DNA from: Chlorobium sp. N1
Lineage (GTDB): Bacteria > Bacteroidota > Chlorobiia > Chlorobiales > Chlorobiaceae
Assembly: GCF_004332115.1 (NCBI RefSeq)
Contig: NZ_SJPA01000002.1
Span: 186,001-250,000, forward strand
Length of the DNA stretch: 64,000 nt
Direction of reading: 5' to 3'
Both the position numbers and the translations under genes were made by a program. Positions within the stretch are counted from its first letter, which is position 1. Each line of letters opens with the position of its first letter. Below are positions 46,524-56,444 of this stretch, in pieces. Below the pieces are notes generated by a model. That model searched no databases. It saw only the letters and a list, made by a program, of their open reading frames with translations, and had not been told where the DNA came from.

Positions 46524-46904
46524 TCAGCCGTGCAGGACGGCCTCTCCCGGGAAGGGCGGCCAGCCCATCTGTCGGCCGCCGAGCAGGTGGCCGTGGATGT
46601 GGAAGACGCTCTGCATCGCGTCGGCGCCGCTGTTGAAGACGAACCGGTAGCCGGACTCCCTGATGCCGAGGATGTCGGCCACGGTGCCGGCGGCAAGCAT
46701 GAGGCTGGCGGCGATGTCCCGGTGGCGCTCTTCGAGCTCGCTGAGCGAGGCGATGTGCTCCTGCGGGATGATGAGCGCATGCGAGGGGGCGGCCGGAGCG
46801 ATGTCCCGGAAAGCCAGGACATGATCGTTGCGGTAGATCACCTCAGCCGGGATCTCTCCCTTGACGATGCGGCAGAAAATGCAGTCGGGGTTGTGATTCT
46901 CCAT
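46524..46904 (-). CDS. HIT-family nucleotide hydrolase (HinT-like)
   Basis: A 126-residue histidine triad protein: CIFCRIVKGEIPAEVIYRND at the start, an FRDIAPAAPSHALIIPQEH core, and the catalytic VFHIHGHLLGGRQMGWPP in place of H-x-H-x-H. The residue order fits HinT, which hydrolyses nucleoside phosphoramidates and aminoacyl-adenylates. The stop lies before feoA. The C-terminus ends FPGEAVLHG. Confidence 0.93.
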   Translation of the reverse strand: MENHNPDCIFCRIVKGEIPAEVIYRNDHVLAFRDIAPAAPSHALIIPQEHIASLSELEERHRDIAASLMLAAGTVADILGIRESGYRFVFNSGADAMQSVFHIHGHLLGGRQMGWPPFPGEAVLHG

Positions 46905-46910
46905 GGTGGT

Positions 46911-48236
46911 TCAGGGTAGGATGTTCTCGCCGTCCCCCTCTTCCGGAACGGCGTCGCGAAGCAGTTTCGAAGCCAGCACCTTGTCGATGCGCTGGCCGTC
47001 GAGATCGACGATCTCGAGCCGCCAGTTCTCCCAGGTCATGATGTCGCCGGTCTGCGGCATGCGGCCGAGCATCCACATCATGAGGCCGCTCAGGGTGTGG
47101 TAGCGGCCCTTCTCCTCTTCGGGCACGCTCCTGAGTTCGAGCGTGTCCTTGAGTTCCGGCACGGGGATGAGGCCGTCGAGGAGCCAGGAGCCGTCTTCAC
47201 GCTCCACGGCCCACGAGTCCTCGCTGTTGCGCGGCACGAACTCGCCGGTCACCGCCTCGAGCATGTCCTGGAGGGTGACGAGGCCCTGGATCTCGCCGTA
47301 TTCGTCGACGACGAAGACCATCTGGGTGCCGGAGGTGCGGAAGTGGTCGAGCAGCTCCATGCCGGTCAGCGACTCGGGCACGTAGACACACGGCTGGAGC
47401 TGCGAAGTGAACTCGGTCAGCGTGCCGCGGAGCGACTGGGAGAGCAGCTGCTTGGCGTTGACGATGCCGAGCAGCGACTGCAGGCTTCCGCTGCAGACCG
47501 GGAAGCGGGAGTGCTCCGACTGGGTCACCCGCAGGATGTTCTCTTCGACGGGGCGCTGCACGTCGAGGAAGACGATGTCGGCGCGGGGCACCATGAGGGT
47601 ACCGAGCTGGCGGTCGTCGAGGCGGAAGACGTTGCGGACCATCTCATGCTCCTGCTGCTCGATGACGCCGGCCTCGGAACCCTCCTCGAGCATGGCGTGG
47701 ATCTCCTCCTCCGTCACACGCTGCACCTCCTCGGGGTCCTTGCCGAGCAGGCGGAGGATGGTGTCGGTCGAGAAGGAGAGAAGACGGACGAACGGACGGG
47801 TGACCGTCGAGAAGGTGAACATCGGCACCGCCACGAGTCTGGCCACCCCTTCGGGATTGAACTGGCCGAGGCGCTTCGGCACCAGCTCGCCGATGACGAT
47901 GGTGACATAGGTGATGGAGACGACCGCCAGCGCCGTGGCGGTGAAGCGCCCGGCATCGGGCTCCATGCCGAGCGAGACGAGCCATGCCGAAAGCGGCTCG
48001 GCAAGGGCCCCTTCGCCGATGATGCCGTTGAGGATGCCGATGGAGGTGATGCCGATCTGGATGGCCGAGAGGAACCGGGTGGGTTCCTGGCCGAGCTTGA
48101 CGGCGACGGCGGCCGGACGGTCGCCCTCCTCGACCAGCTTCGAGAGCCGGGAGCGCTTGGCGGAGACCAGCGCTATTTCGGTCATGGCAAGCATGCCGTT
48201 GATGAGGATCAGAAGAAGGAGAAAGAGCAGTGCCAT
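46911..48236 (-). CDS. DUF21/CBS-pair/CorC_HlyC membrane protein (hemolysin family)
   Basis: A 441-residue protein. Residues 1-190 are the DUF21 (CNNM) transmembrane domain, starting MALLFLLLLILINGMLAMTE and including SAIQIGITSIGILNGIIGEG and ELVPKRLGQFNPE. Two CBS motifs follow at about 210-335 (LMVPRADIVFLDVQRPVEEN; LLGIVNAKQLL), then a C-terminal CorC/HlyC domain (DGSWLLDGLIPVPELKD and GDIMTWENWRLEIVDLDGQRI). The family is linked to magnesium/cobalt resistance and ion transport. It lies six bases beyond the HIT gene's start, on the same strand, and could be co-transcribed. Confidence 0.9.
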   Translation of the reverse strand: MALLFLLLLILINGMLAMTEIALVSAKRSRLSKLVEEGDRPAAVAVKLGQEPTRFLSAIQIGITSIGILNGIIGEGALAEPLSAWLVSLGMEPDAGRFTATALAVVSITYVTIVIGELVPKRLGQFNPEGVARLVAVPMFTFSTVTRPFVRLLSFSTDTILRLLGKDPEEVQRVTEEEIHAMLEEGSEAGVIEQQEHEMVRNVFRLDDRQLGTLMVPRADIVFLDVQRPVEENILRVTQSEHSRFPVCSGSLQSLLGIVNAKQLLSQSLRGTLTEFTSQLQPCVYVPESLTGMELLDHFRTSGTQMVFVVDEYGEIQGLVTLQDMLEAVTGEFVPRNSEDSWAVEREDGSWLLDGLIPVPELKDTLELRSVPEEEKGRYHTLSGLMMWMLGRMPQTGDIMTWENWRLEIVDLDGQRIDKVLASKLLRDAVPEEGDGENILP

Positions 48237-48340
48237 ATGGTGGAGTTGGTTCAGCCGGACGCCGCCTGGTGGCCCGGTTGGATTCAGTTACACTTTTTCC
48301 CTTTCATTTCCAAAACCCCCGCCGCTCCCCGCCCGCAATA

Positions 48341-48814
48341 TCAATGATGGTCGCTGTCGACGTAGGTCGTTCCGTCGGGTCCGATGGCGTGGAGTTCGAG
48401 CACCACCTCCTCACTGCCGGCCACGGCGAAATGCGGCACCTTCACCGGCTCGGTGAAGAAGCTGCCGGCGGGCATGGCGCGAAGGGCCGCGTTGTCGAAG
48501 CGCTCCCCGAAGGCGAAGTAGAGCGTCCCCTCGAGCACCGTCACCACCCGGCCCTCGTTCGGATGGAAGTGCGGCTCGAGCCGGGTCCCGGGCGCCAGCC
48601 TGATCCGCTGGACGTAGGGCTCGGGAAGCGACGGATCTCCCCGGAGCACCGAGGTCTTCAGGCCGTGGAGTTTCGGGTTCGACACCCATACGATCTCTTC
48701 GGGAAGAATCGCCACGCCCTTCGCTGCGCCGGGTTCGGCGGCAGCCGCCATGGAGAGGGGAGCTGCACAGAAGAGGCAGAGAAGGACGAGGCGGAGCAAT
48801 GAACGCTGCATCAT
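48341..48814 (-). CDS. Secreted cupin-domain protein
   Basis: A 157-residue protein with an N-terminal signal peptide (MMQRSLLRLVLLCLFCAAPL, cleavage near AAAAEP). The cupin barrel contains the metal-binding pattern RLEPHFHPNEGRVVTVLEGTL in motif 1 (two His, Glu) and FFTEPVKVPHFAVAG in motif 2 (His). It is likely a periplasmic single-domain cupin; its ligand cannot be read. The start ATG at 48814 (or the next ATG three bases on) is chosen over the much longer frame to 49687. It is divergent from the FISUMP lipoprotein gene. Confidence 0.82.
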   Translation of the reverse strand: MMQRSLLRLVLLCLFCAAPLSMAAAAEPGAAKGVAILPEEIVWVSNPKLHGLKTSVLRGDPSLPEPYVQRIRLAPGTRLEPHFHPNEGRVVTVLEGTLYFAFGERFDNAALRAMPAGSFFTEPVKVPHFAVAGSEEVVLELHAIGPDGTTYVDSDHH

Positions 48815-48970
48815 GGAGGAGTTTTGATTGACAATCACCGTACAATCTACGCACATTGCCACGATCGGCAAAATCCGCCGGAACAGGAAGCCCACGGCGA
48901 AACCCGAAACATTCCTATATTGCGTGTGAGTTATTGGCATATGACTACAACCACATCCATCACGACGACC

Positions 48971-49633
48971 ATGCATACGAAACCCGCCAGCATCCTCCTC
49001 CTTCTCCTCTTCGCCGTCACGGCCGCATGCTCGAGGCCTTCGCCGACGGCCGTGGACGTCGACGGCAACAGCTACCGCACAGCAAGGGCCGGCTCCATGG
49101 TCTGGACGGCCGAAAACCTCTCGGTCTCCCGCTTCCGCAACGGGGATCCGATCCCCGAGGTGAGGGACCCGGCAGAGTGGGCCTCGCTCACCACCCCCGC
49201 CTGGTGCTGGAACTCGAACAGCCCGGAGAACGGAAGGAAGTACGGCAGGCTCTATAACTGGTATGCCGTCAGCGATCCGCGCGGACTGGCCCCTGAGGGG
49301 TGGCACGTGGCCACCGACGAAGAATGGAGCAGGCTTACGGAAACGCTCGGCGGCGAGCAGGTGGCCGGGGGGAAACTGAAAGCCAAAGAGGGCTGGCAGG
49401 AGCCGAACGAGGGTGGCCTGGACACCATCGGGTTCCGGCTGCTGCCGGCAGGAGCACGCCGCGACACCGACGGCCACTTCATGGAACCGGGCGGCTACAA
49501 CCGGCTCTGGACTTCGACGGAAATCTCCGACAAAGCCGCCTGGGGCCGATCGATCGGCTACTTCGACAGCGCGATTCGCCGCGGCAAGGCAAGCAAGAAG
49601 ACCGGTTTTTCGGTCCGCTGCGTCAGAAACTGA
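48971..49633 (+). CDS. FISUMP-domain lipoprotein
   Basis: A 220-residue protein with a lipoprotein signal (MHTKPASILLLLLFAVTAAC; Cys at residue 20). The rest is a FISUMP domain, the repeated domain first noted in Fibrobacter succinogenes: VDVDGNSYRTARAGSMVWTA, ENLSVSRFRNGDPIPEV, GRLYNWYAVSDPRGLAPEGW, HVATDEEWSRLTETLGG, GFRLLPAGARR and the final GFSVRCVRN. This C-type-lectin-like domain is common on surface lipoproteins of Bacteroidetes/Chlorobi; its function is unknown. An ATG at 48941 would add a Thr-rich stretch; I prefer 48971 because the lipobox then lies at the normal distance. Its stop sits next to the sdhB stop on the other strand. Confidence 0.85.
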   Translation: MHTKPASILLLLLFAVTAACSRPSPTAVDVDGNSYRTARAGSMVWTAENLSVSRFRNGDPIPEVRDPAEWASLTTPAWCWNSNSPENGRKYGRLYNWYAVSDPRGLAPEGWHVATDEEWSRLTETLGGEQVAGGKLKAKEGWQEPNEGGLDTIGFRLLPAGARRDTDGHFMEPGGYNRLWTSTEISDKAAWGRSIGYFDSAIRRGKASKKTGFSVRCVRN

Positions 49634-49634
49634 G

Positions 49635-50411
49635 CTAGAATGATTCGCTCCGCCGCCCCTTGTCCTTCTGGCGCATGAGGCCGGCAAGGAAGAACTCCCG
49701 GTTCAGCATGGCGATATTGGCGACCGTGATCCCCTTCGGGCACTCCGCCTCGCAGGCGTAGGTGTTGCTGCACCCCCCGAAACCGAGCCCCTCCATGCAC
49801 TCCACCATCCTCAGCACCCGGTGCTCCGCCTCGACCTTGCCCTGCGGCAGGCGTGCGAGGTGGGAGACCTTCGCCCCGATGAAGAGCATCGGGGAGGCGT
49901 TGGCGCAGGCCGCGACGCAGGCGCCGCAGCCGATGCATGCGGCGGCGTCGAACGCCTCGTCGGAATGCTCCTTGGCAACGGGGATGTCGTTGGCGTCGGG
50001 GACCCCGCCGGTATTGATCGAGACATAGCCTCCCGCCTGGATGATGCGGTCGAGCGCGCTGCGGTCGACGATGAGGTCCCTGACGACAGGGAAGGCTTTC
50101 GAGCGCCACGGCTCGACGGTGATGGTTTCGTTGTCAGGGAACGAGCGCATGTGCAGCTGGCAGGTGGTCACCCCTTTCAGGGGGCCGTGCGGCCGGCCGT
50201 TGATGTAGAGGCTGCAGGTGCCGCAGATCCCCTCGCGGCAGTCGTGGTCGAACGCAACCGGCTCCTCGCCCCTGTCGATCAGCTGCTGGTTGAGGGTATC
50301 GAGCATCTCGAAGAAGGAGCTGTCGGGCGAGATTCCCTCTACCCGGTAGGTCGCCATGCCGCCTTCGGCTTCGGCGTTTTCCTGCCGCCAGATCCTGAGA
50401 GTGTAGTCCAT
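49635..50411 (-). CDS. sdhB: Succinate dehydrogenase/fumarate reductase iron-sulfur subunit
   Basis: A 258-residue protein. The N-terminal plant-type [2Fe-2S] domain has [19 protein letters not shown] and a later TTCQLHMRS. The C-terminal domain has [16 protein letters not shown] and [16 protein letters not shown], with [12 protein letters not shown] providing the remaining ligands for [4Fe-4S] and [3Fe-4S]. It relays electrons between the flavoprotein and the cytochrome b subunit. Gene order is sdhC-sdhA-sdhB. In green sulfur bacteria fumarate reduction is the physiological direction in the reductive TCA cycle. Confidence 0.95.
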   Translation of the reverse strand: MDYTLRIWRQENAEAEGGMATYRVEGISPDSSFFEMLDTLNQQLIDRGEEPVAFDHDCREGICGTCSLYINGRPHGPLKGVTTCQLHMRSFPDNETITVEPWRSKAFPVVRDLIVDRSALDRIIQAGGYVSINTGGVPDANDIPVAKEHSDEAFDAAACIGCGACVAACANASPMLFIGAKVSHLARLPQGKVEAEHRVLRMVECMEGLGFGGCSNTYACEAECPKGITVANIAMLNREFFLAGLMRQKDKGRRSESF

Positions 50412-50447
50412 GAGGGTCGTTGAAATGGTGATGGAGCCTCCGCCCCG

Positions 50448-52388
50448 TTACTTGTAGCAGCGCTGCGTCAGCTCGATGTCCCGGAACTCGAGGGGCTCGC
50501 GGTGCATCGAGGGCCCGTCGCCCTCCCCGGCCGCCTCCCAGGCCGCGACGAAGGCGTACTCCGGATCGTTGCGCAGCGCCTCCCCTTCCGGGGTCTGGTA
50601 CTCTTCACGGAAGTGACCACCGCAGGACTCCCTGCGCATGAGGGCGTCGCGGGCCATGAGCTCGCCGAGCTCGAGGAAATCCTCGACCCGCCAGGCCTTT
50701 TCCAGTTCAGGGTTGTAGCGGTCCATGCGGCCCGGCACCCGCACGCCCTCCCGGTACTCCAGGCGGAGCCGGCCGATCTCTTCGATGGCCTCCTGCAGGC
50801 CGGCCTCGTTGCGCGCCATCCCGCAGTGCTCCCACATGATCCTGCCGAGGCGGCGGTGGAAGTGGTCGACGCTGCGGCTTCCCCCGGTTTCGAGGTAGCG
50901 CCGCAGACGCGCCCTGACGGATTCGGCGGCAAGCGTGAACGCTTCCGAGGAGGGATCGATGCGCGGCGTATGGATCTCGCCGGCAAGGTAGTTGCTGATG
51001 GTGGAAGGCAGGATGAAGTAGCCGTCGGCCAGGCCCTGCATGAGGGCGGAGGCGCCGAGCCGGTTGGCCCCGTGGTCGCTGAAGTTGCATTCGCCGATGG
51101 CGAAGAGGCCGGGGATGGTGGTCATGAGCTCGTAGTCGACCCAGAGCCCCCCCATGGTGTAATGGACCGCAGGATAGATCATCATCGGCGTGCGGTAGGG
51201 ATCCTCGGCGACGATCTGGCGGTACATGTCGAAGAGGTTCCCGTAGAGGGCCTCGATCGTCTCGCGGCCCTTGCGCTCTATGGCCTCCCCGAAATCGAGG
51301 AAGACGGCCATGCCGGTGCGGCCGACGCCGTAACCCGCATCGCACCGCTCCTTTGCGGCGCGCGAGGCCACGTCCCTCGGCACCAGGTTCCCGAACGCGG
51401 GGTAGCGGCGCTCGAGGTAATAGTCGCGCTCCGGCTCCGCGATATCTGCCGGAGTGATCTCCCCCGCCCTGAGCCGCTCGGCGTCTTTTTTATTGGCGGG
51501 CACCCAGATGCGCCCGTCGTTGCGGAGGCTTTCGCTCATGAGCGTCAGCTTCGACTGGAAGTCCCCGTGCACGGGAATGCAGGTGGGATGGATCTGGGTG
51601 AAGGAGGGGTTGGCCATGAGCGCCCCTTTCCTGTAGGCGCTCCAGACCGGACTCACGTTGGAGCCCATGGCGTTGGTCGAGAGGTAGAAGACGTTGCCGT
51701 AGCCGCCGCTGGCCATCACCACGGCGTGGGCGGCGTGGCGCTCGATCTCGCCGGTAACGAGGTTGCGCGCGATGATGCCGCGCGCCCTGCCGTCGACGAG
51801 CACGGTGTCGAGCACGTCCCGCCGGTTGAAGAGGGTGACGGTGCCGGCCGCGATCTGGCGCGAAAGAGCGCCGTAGGCGCCGAGCAGCAGCTGCTGGCCG
51901 GTCTGGCCGCGTGCGTAGAAGGTGCGCGAAACCTGCGCGCCGCCGAACGAGCGGTTGGCCAGGAGTCCGCCGTACTCGCGGGCGAACGGGACCCCCTGCG
52001 CCACGGCAAGGTCGATGATGCTGTTGCTGACCTCGGCGAGCCGGTAGACGTTGGCCTCGCGGGCCCGGTAGTCTCCGCCCTTGACGGTGTCGTGGAAAAG
52101 CCGGTGGATGCTGTCGCCGTCGTTGGGGTAGTTCTTGGCGGCGTTGATGCCGCCCTGTGCGGCGATGCTGTGGGCGCGGCGCGGGCTGTCCTGGTAGCAG
52201 AACACCTTGACGTTGTAGCCAAGCTCGCCGAGCGAGGCGGCGGCCGACGCGCCGGCCAGGCCGGAGCCCACGACGATGATGTCGAGCTTGCGCTTGTTCG
52301 AGGGGCTCACCAGCCTGCAGCCCGAACGGTAGGACGTCCATTTTTCAGCAAGGGGGCCGTCGGGGATCCGGGCATCGAGTCGTGTCAT
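50448..52388 (-). CDS. sdhA: Succinate dehydrogenase/fumarate reductase flavoprotein subunit
   Basis: A 646-residue flavoprotein: FAD fold [20 protein letters not shown], covalent FAD site region [20 protein letters not shown], the catalytic Arg region in FTQIHPTC and the [20 protein letters not shown] segment, plus [16 protein letters not shown]. It interconverts succinate and fumarate in the cytoplasm, attached to SdhB and SdhC. It is larger than E. coli SdhA (588) and resembles the type-B enzymes. An N-terminal extension of about 35 residues precedes the FAD motif. It starts 25 bases after sdhC and ends 36 bases before the sdhB start. Confidence 0.95.
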   Translation of the reverse strand: MTRLDARIPDGPLAEKWTSYRSGCRLVSPSNKRKLDIIVVGSGLAGASAAASLGELGYNVKVFCYQDSPRRAHSIAAQGGINAAKNYPNDGDSIHRLFHDTVKGGDYRAREANVYRLAEVSNSIIDLAVAQGVPFAREYGGLLANRSFGGAQVSRTFYARGQTGQQLLLGAYGALSRQIAAGTVTLFNRRDVLDTVLVDGRARGIIARNLVTGEIERHAAHAVVMASGGYGNVFYLSTNAMGSNVSPVWSAYRKGALMANPSFTQIHPTCIPVHGDFQSKLTLMSESLRNDGRIWVPANKKDAERLRAGEITPADIAEPERDYYLERRYPAFGNLVPRDVASRAAKERCDAGYGVGRTGMAVFLDFGEAIERKGRETIEALYGNLFDMYRQIVAEDPYRTPMMIYPAVHYTMGGLWVDYELMTTIPGLFAIGECNFSDHGANRLGASALMQGLADGYFILPSTISNYLAGEIHTPRIDPSSEAFTLAAESVRARLRRYLETGGSRSVDHFHRRLGRIMWEHCGMARNEAGLQEAIEEIGRLRLEYREGVRVPGRMDRYNPELEKAWRVEDFLELGELMARDALMRRESCGGHFREEYQTPEGEALRNDPEYAFVAAWEAAGEGDGPSMHREPLEFRDIELTQRCYK

Positions 52389-52413
52389 TGCGTTGCCGTA
52401 GGCGGAATAGGGG

Positions 52414-53067
52414 TTACGGGAAAAAAGCCAGCCGTAGCGGAATCAGGCTGAACCCGGCCGTCATCAGCACGGCATAGGCCGAACCGAGGAGCTTCACCGC
52501 CGGCGTGTAGCGGCTGTGGTTCAGGCCGATCGTCTGGAAGGCCGACTGCAGGGCGTGGTTGAGATGGAAACCGAGAAAAAGGAAACAGCCGACGTAGAAG
52601 AGGGCGGAGACGGGGCTCGAGAAAAGCAGCAGCGCCCGGTGGTAGAAATCGTGGCGCGCGATCCCCTCGGGCGGTGCGAGGATGCCTACCTTCAGGAACC
52701 AGAAGTCCGCGAGGTGCATGGCGAGGAAGACGAGAACGACGAGGCCCGTCTGGAACATGTATTTCGAGAGCGGCGAGGTCTGGCTTGCATTCGGACGCTC
52801 GTAGCCGACGGGGCGGGCGGCCCGGTTCATGCCCGATACCATGAAGCCGTAGAGGATGTGGAGCAGGAAGCCGAGGAAGAGCGCCGGCTCAGCGATGCGG
52901 ATGAAGGGGTTCGTGGCCATGAACTCCGCGGCGGCCGTAAAGCTCTCGCCTCCATCGCCCTTGAGCAGAAGCAGGTTAAGGCCGAGATGGACGGGAAGAA
53001 AGAGTGCGAGGAAGAGACCGGCAAGGGCCATGAGCAGCTTCCTGGCGATGGACGTATTCAGCGGCAT
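52414..53067 (-). CDS. sdhC: Cytochrome b membrane anchor of succinate dehydrogenase/fumarate reductase
   Basis: A 217-residue protein with five predicted TM helices (about 8-30, 60-80, 100-123, 146-170, 192-214). His22 and His67-type residues in [12 protein letters not shown] and [10 protein letters not shown], plus [11 protein letters not shown] and [17 protein letters not shown], are suitable haem b ligands, giving a di-haem anchor of the single-polypeptide (type B) kind as in Wolinella FrdC. It starts the sdhCAB operon. No sdhD is present, as expected for this type. Confidence 0.9.
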   Translation of the reverse strand: MPLNTSIARKLLMALAGLFLALFLPVHLGLNLLLLKGDGGESFTAAAEFMATNPFIRIAEPALFLGFLLHILYGFMVSGMNRAARPVGYERPNASQTSPLSKYMFQTGLVVLVFLAMHLADFWFLKVGILAPPEGIARHDFYHRALLLFSSPVSALFYVGCFLFLGFHLNHALQSAFQTIGLNHSRYTPAVKLLGSAYAVLMTAGFSLIPLRLAFFP

Positions 53068-53181
53068 GTCGGACTATCCGGTGTTGGGTGAAAGGGGATG
53101 AAAAGAACGGAAGGCGGGACCGTAGCAGATCGACTTCGGGCGGTAAGCTAACGAGTGCGGCGGCGCTTTCCAATAAAATAA

Positions 53182-53835
53182 TCACAACCCCGCTCCTTCA
53201 TCCTCGATTCCGACGGCACGGACCGGAGAGGCCTCCCCTCCCTCGATGCGAAGCGGGAGGGCGGAGAAAAGAAAGCGGCGTCCGGCAAGCGGAAGCAGGT
53301 TGGTGAGGTTCTCGACGATCACCAGGCCATGGCCGAGCAGTATGTGGTGGACAGGATAGCCTTCCGAATGCGGTGCGTCGACCGAGGGCGAGTCGATGCC
53401 GATGCCTTTTCGGCAGGCCGGAAGGAGCAGGCGGGCCGCATCGGGATCAAGGAACGGGAAGCTCCCGAAATAGGAGGGATCCCCCCAGCGGCGGCTCCAG
53501 CCGGTATGGATGAGCAGGAAGTCGACGGTGCCGGCGGAAGCAAGCGCCCCAGAGACGCCGGCGGCGGAGATCCGCCCGTCCGGCTCCGGCCGGAGGTCCA
53601 AGAGCCGTCCGCTCCCGATAAACGCACCGGGCCCGTACTCCTCCAGCGGCCGGCCGGCCGCCGTCATGTGGCGCGCAAGGTCGACATGGGTGCCCGCATG
53701 TGAGGAGAGCGAGTACTCCCGCTCGAGGTACCCCTCCCGGCCGTAGCCTGCGGCGTCCCGAATCCGGGTCTCCGGAGAGCCCGGCCAGACGGGCATGTTC
53801 TCCGTGAGGGTATGGCTCAGGTCGTGGATGCGCAT
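53182..53835 (-). CDS. Cyclase/kynurenine formamidase-family metal hydrolase
   Basis: A 217-residue protein: IHDLSHTLTENMPVWPGSPE, HAGTHVDLARHMTAAGRPLEE (metal-binding His/Asp), LLIHTGWSRRWGDPSYFG, GIGIDSPSVDAPHSEGYP, HHILLGHGLVIVENLTNL. This fold includes kynurenine formamidase, isatin hydrolase and polyketide cyclases; the motif H-x-G-T-H-x-D is complete so it is probably active, but the substrate is open. It shares 14 bases of gap with the DHOD-like gene upstream and may be co-transcribed. Chosen ATG 53835. Confidence 0.87.
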   Translation of the reverse strand: MRIHDLSHTLTENMPVWPGSPETRIRDAAGYGREGYLEREYSLSSHAGTHVDLARHMTAAGRPLEEYGPGAFIGSGRLLDLRPEPDGRISAAGVSGALASAGTVDFLLIHTGWSRRWGDPSYFGSFPFLDPDAARLLLPACRKGIGIDSPSVDAPHSEGYPVHHILLGHGLVIVENLTNLLPLAGRRFLFSALPLRIEGGEASPVRAVGIEDEGAGL

Positions 53836-53849
53836 GGGGACTTTCTGCG

Positions 53850-54836
53850 TCAGGACATGTTGCCGAAATGCTTCAGGAACTGGACCCGCTCGTAGGCTGC
53901 AGGGTTTTCGACGGCGTCCATCCTCATCCGGCCGGCAAAGTCCGAAAGCCGTTCGAACCCGTGGCGGTCCATGTACTCCTCGAGCACTCCGAGCATGATG
54001 CGGATCTCCTCGAACCCTTTCTGGTAAAGAACGGAGGCGACCTCGACGGCACTTGCGCCGGCAAGCAGCTGCTTGATGAGCGCTTCTCCGTCGTGCACGC
54101 CGGTCGAGGCGGCAAGGTCGCATCCGACCCGTCCGGAGAGCATGGCGATCCAGCGCAGGGAGTGATGGAGTTCGGAGGGCGTGCTGAAGACCGGTCCCGG
54201 CTTCAGCGAGAAGGTCTCGATATCGATGTCGGGCGAGAAGAACCGGTTGAAGAGCACCAGGCCGCCGATGCCCGAGCGCGAGAGCCTCCCGACGCTCTCC
54301 GTCATGGAGGAGAAGTAGCTGCTGATCTTGGCCGAGACCGGGATGTGCACCGCCTTCGTCACCCGCTCGAGCACGTCGTAGTAGACCTGCTCGTTCTCCC
54401 TCGCGCTGCGCGAGGAGTCGGAGGGGGGGACGAAGATGTTGACCTCCAGCCCTGCGGCTCCCGCACCCTCCATTTCACGGGCGAACGACACCCACTCGCC
54501 GGCCGAGACGCAGTTGATGCTGGCGATCACCGGCACGGGTACCGAGCGGCTGCACTCGTCGAGGAGGGCGAGGTAGCCGTTGAGGGCATCGGCGCGCGAG
54601 TACTCCCGGATATAGTCCTCCGCCTGGCCGTACCAGAAACGCTGCTCGTTCTCTTCGACGCTTTCGGCGCTGTCAAGGAGGATCTGCTCCTCGAAGAGCG
54701 ACTTGAGCACCACGGCGCCGGCGCCGCAGCGTGCCGCCTCGACGACGTTCTCCACCGTGCCGGTAAGGGTTGAACTGGCCGCGATCACGGGGCTGCGCAG
54801 TTCGAGCCCCATCCATGTCGTTGAAATGTCTGCCAT
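53850..54836 (-). CDS. Dihydroorotate dehydrogenase-like protein (atypical active site)
   Basis: A 328-residue TIM-barrel flavoprotein of the class-1 DHOD group: MADISTTWMGLELRSPVIAA at the start, GAVVLKSLFEEQI (FMN strand), VPVIASINCVSAGEWVSFA, AKISSYFSSMTESVGRLSR, GLVLFNRFFSPDIDIE. The N-x-S-C-P-N segment that holds the catalytic Cys/Ser of true PyrD reads LEVNIFVPPSD (residues 130-140), so an orotate-forming role is doubtful. Similar DHOD-like proteins exist in Bacteroidetes/Chlorobi. It is in a short minus-strand run with the cyclase. Confidence 0.85.
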   Translation of the reverse strand: MADISTTWMGLELRSPVIAASSTLTGTVENVVEAARCGAGAVVLKSLFEEQILLDSAESVEENEQRFWYGQAEDYIREYSRADALNGYLALLDECSRSVPVPVIASINCVSAGEWVSFAREMEGAGAAGLEVNIFVPPSDSSRSARENEQVYYDVLERVTKAVHIPVSAKISSYFSSMTESVGRLSRSGIGGLVLFNRFFSPDIDIETFSLKPGPVFSTPSELHHSLRWIAMLSGRVGCDLAASTGVHDGEALIKQLLAGASAVEVASVLYQKGFEEIRIMLGVLEEYMDRHGFERLSDFAGRMRMDAVENPAAYERVQFLKHFGNMS

Positions 54837-54896
54837 ACGATTCGATTGTTCAAAGGGTTTGCGCCTTGCCGCCGCAGGGGGGAGCATTGCGAAGGG

Positions 54897-56345
54897 TCAA
54901 GGTGCAGAACGCCCGGAAACGGCCGATAATTCCCCGAGCCCCGCCGCCTCCATAAGCCGCCGGCCGAGATCAGCGTTGGAGCAGGTACCGCCGAACCGCT
55001 CCGCCCCGGCACCGACGGCGAAGACCGGAACGGGCACGGCCGTATGCACCCTGCTCGCCCAGCCGATGCCCGCCCTGCGGTTGAGGATGGCGCAGGCTGC
55101 GCCGGAGAAGGTGTCGCGGTCTGAACCGGGCTCCATCGAGGAGACGAAAGCCGCCTCCAGCAGGTCGCGCTCCGCCGCACTGAGCGCAAGGAGGGAGTCG
55201 CGGGGGGAACCGAGGCCGAAGAAGGTGCGGAGGCTGTCGAGAGCCATCGGGAAGGTGACCTCCCGGCCCTGCCGCCATCCGCAGACCTTTCCGGCGAAGC
55301 TCTCGCACGAAAGGCGCTGGTTCAGGAGCAGGCGGGGACGGCTCACGTAGCCGCCCTCCCCGTTGCCGATCGAGAGCCCCCCGCACTCGTGGTCGGCCGT
55401 CACGACGATGAGCGTGTTCGCGGGATGCCGGCGCCAAAAGTCGAGCGCCACCCTGACGGCCCGGTCGAAGGCCAGAACGTCATGGGCGGCGGCTGCGGCA
55501 TCGTTGGCATGACAGGCCCAGTCGATCTTTCCGCCCTCCACCATCATGAAGAAGCCTTTCGGATTCATGAGCAGACGGATTCCTTCGCGGGTATAGTCGG
55601 CAAGCTCCATCTCCCCTGGGTCGGCGTCCATGGCGAACGCGAGCGCCGCCGTCGAATCGTAACGGCCGTACGCCCATGCGGGTGTGCCCGGCCGCACGGA
55701 GCCGAGCTCGCCCGCACTCCGGGCAATGCGGTACCCCGCGGCCTGCATGAGCGAATCGATATCGCCCCGGTCCCGTTCTGCACGGGCCCGCCGTCGAGGA
55801 AGGTTCCCCTCGGCATACCCGCCCCCGAAATAGTCGACGCCGCTCGAGGCCATCTGCAGGGCGATCTCGTAGTAGCGGTGGCGGGAAGGGCTGTGGGCAT
55901 AGAAGCAGGCGGGAGTGGCGTTGTCGATGCCGACGCTCGAAACGATGCCGGTGCGCATGCCGGCCGATCCGGCAAGTTCGACGATGGTGCGGAGGGTGTC
56001 GGGGCCGGCCATGGAAATGCTCCCGACCGTGGTCCTGCAACCGGTGGCGAGCGCCGTTCCCGCAGCCGCCGAATCGGTGATGTAGCGGTCGAGGGCCGAA
56101 GTCGCGGCAAGTCCGGCGACCGGAAGGGAGGCCATGGCGAGCGAATCGCCGGAGTCGAGCAGCGCCCGGCCCAGTTCGAGCTGAGCAAGCCCCATGCCGT
56201 CGCCGATGAAGAGGAAAATGTAGCGGGCAGTCGGCCGTTCGAGGGACTGCACAGCCGCGGAGCGGGCTGAACAACCCTGCAGGAGGAGTGCGGGAAGGAG
56301 GGCAAGGAAAAGCGCCCTTTTACCTGTTGCTGCAAGACTGGGCAT
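54897..56345 (-). CDS. Alkaline phosphatase-family lipoprotein
   Basis: A 482-residue alkaline phosphatase superfamily member. The signal peptide ends in a good lipobox (LLLQGCSAR, Cys near 25). Active-site motifs: IFLFIGDGMGLAQLELG (metal Asp), ITDSAAAGTALATGCRTTVGS with the nucleophile Ser in the DSAAAGTA segment, GFFMMVEGGKIDWACHANDA and TLIVVTADHECGGLSIGN with the metal-binding DH. These are the PhoA-type zinc/magnesium ligands, so it should hydrolyse phosphomonoesters at the outer membrane or periplasm. ATG 56345 chosen for a normal-length signal; ATG 56378 is an alternative. It is divergent from nothing: the esterase gene is upstream on the same strand. Confidence 0.88.
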   Translation of the reverse strand: MPSLAATGKRALFLALLPALLLQGCSARSAAVQSLERPTARYIFLFIGDGMGLAQLELGRALLDSGDSLAMASLPVAGLAATSALDRYITDSAAAGTALATGCRTTVGSISMAGPDTLRTIVELAGSAGMRTGIVSSVGIDNATPACFYAHSPSRHRYYEIALQMASSGVDYFGGGYAEGNLPRRRARAERDRGDIDSLMQAAGYRIARSAGELGSVRPGTPAWAYGRYDSTAALAFAMDADPGEMELADYTREGIRLLMNPKGFFMMVEGGKIDWACHANDAAAAAHDVLAFDRAVRVALDFWRRHPANTLIVVTADHECGGLSIGNGEGGYVSRPRLLLNQRLSCESFAGKVCGWRQGREVTFPMALDSLRTFFGLGSPRDSLLALSAAERDLLEAAFVSSMEPGSDRDTFSGAACAILNRRAGIGWASRVHTAVPVPVFAVGAGAERFGGTCSNADLGRRLMEAAGLGELSAVSGRSAP

Positions 56346-56444
56346 GGCGGAGGCACGGTTGTCGGTTAAGGAGAACATAGCATGCCGGCCCGGAAGAACA
56401 TGCTACGGCCGCGTTAATTCCCGTTGGGAACGCCCGGCCCCAAC

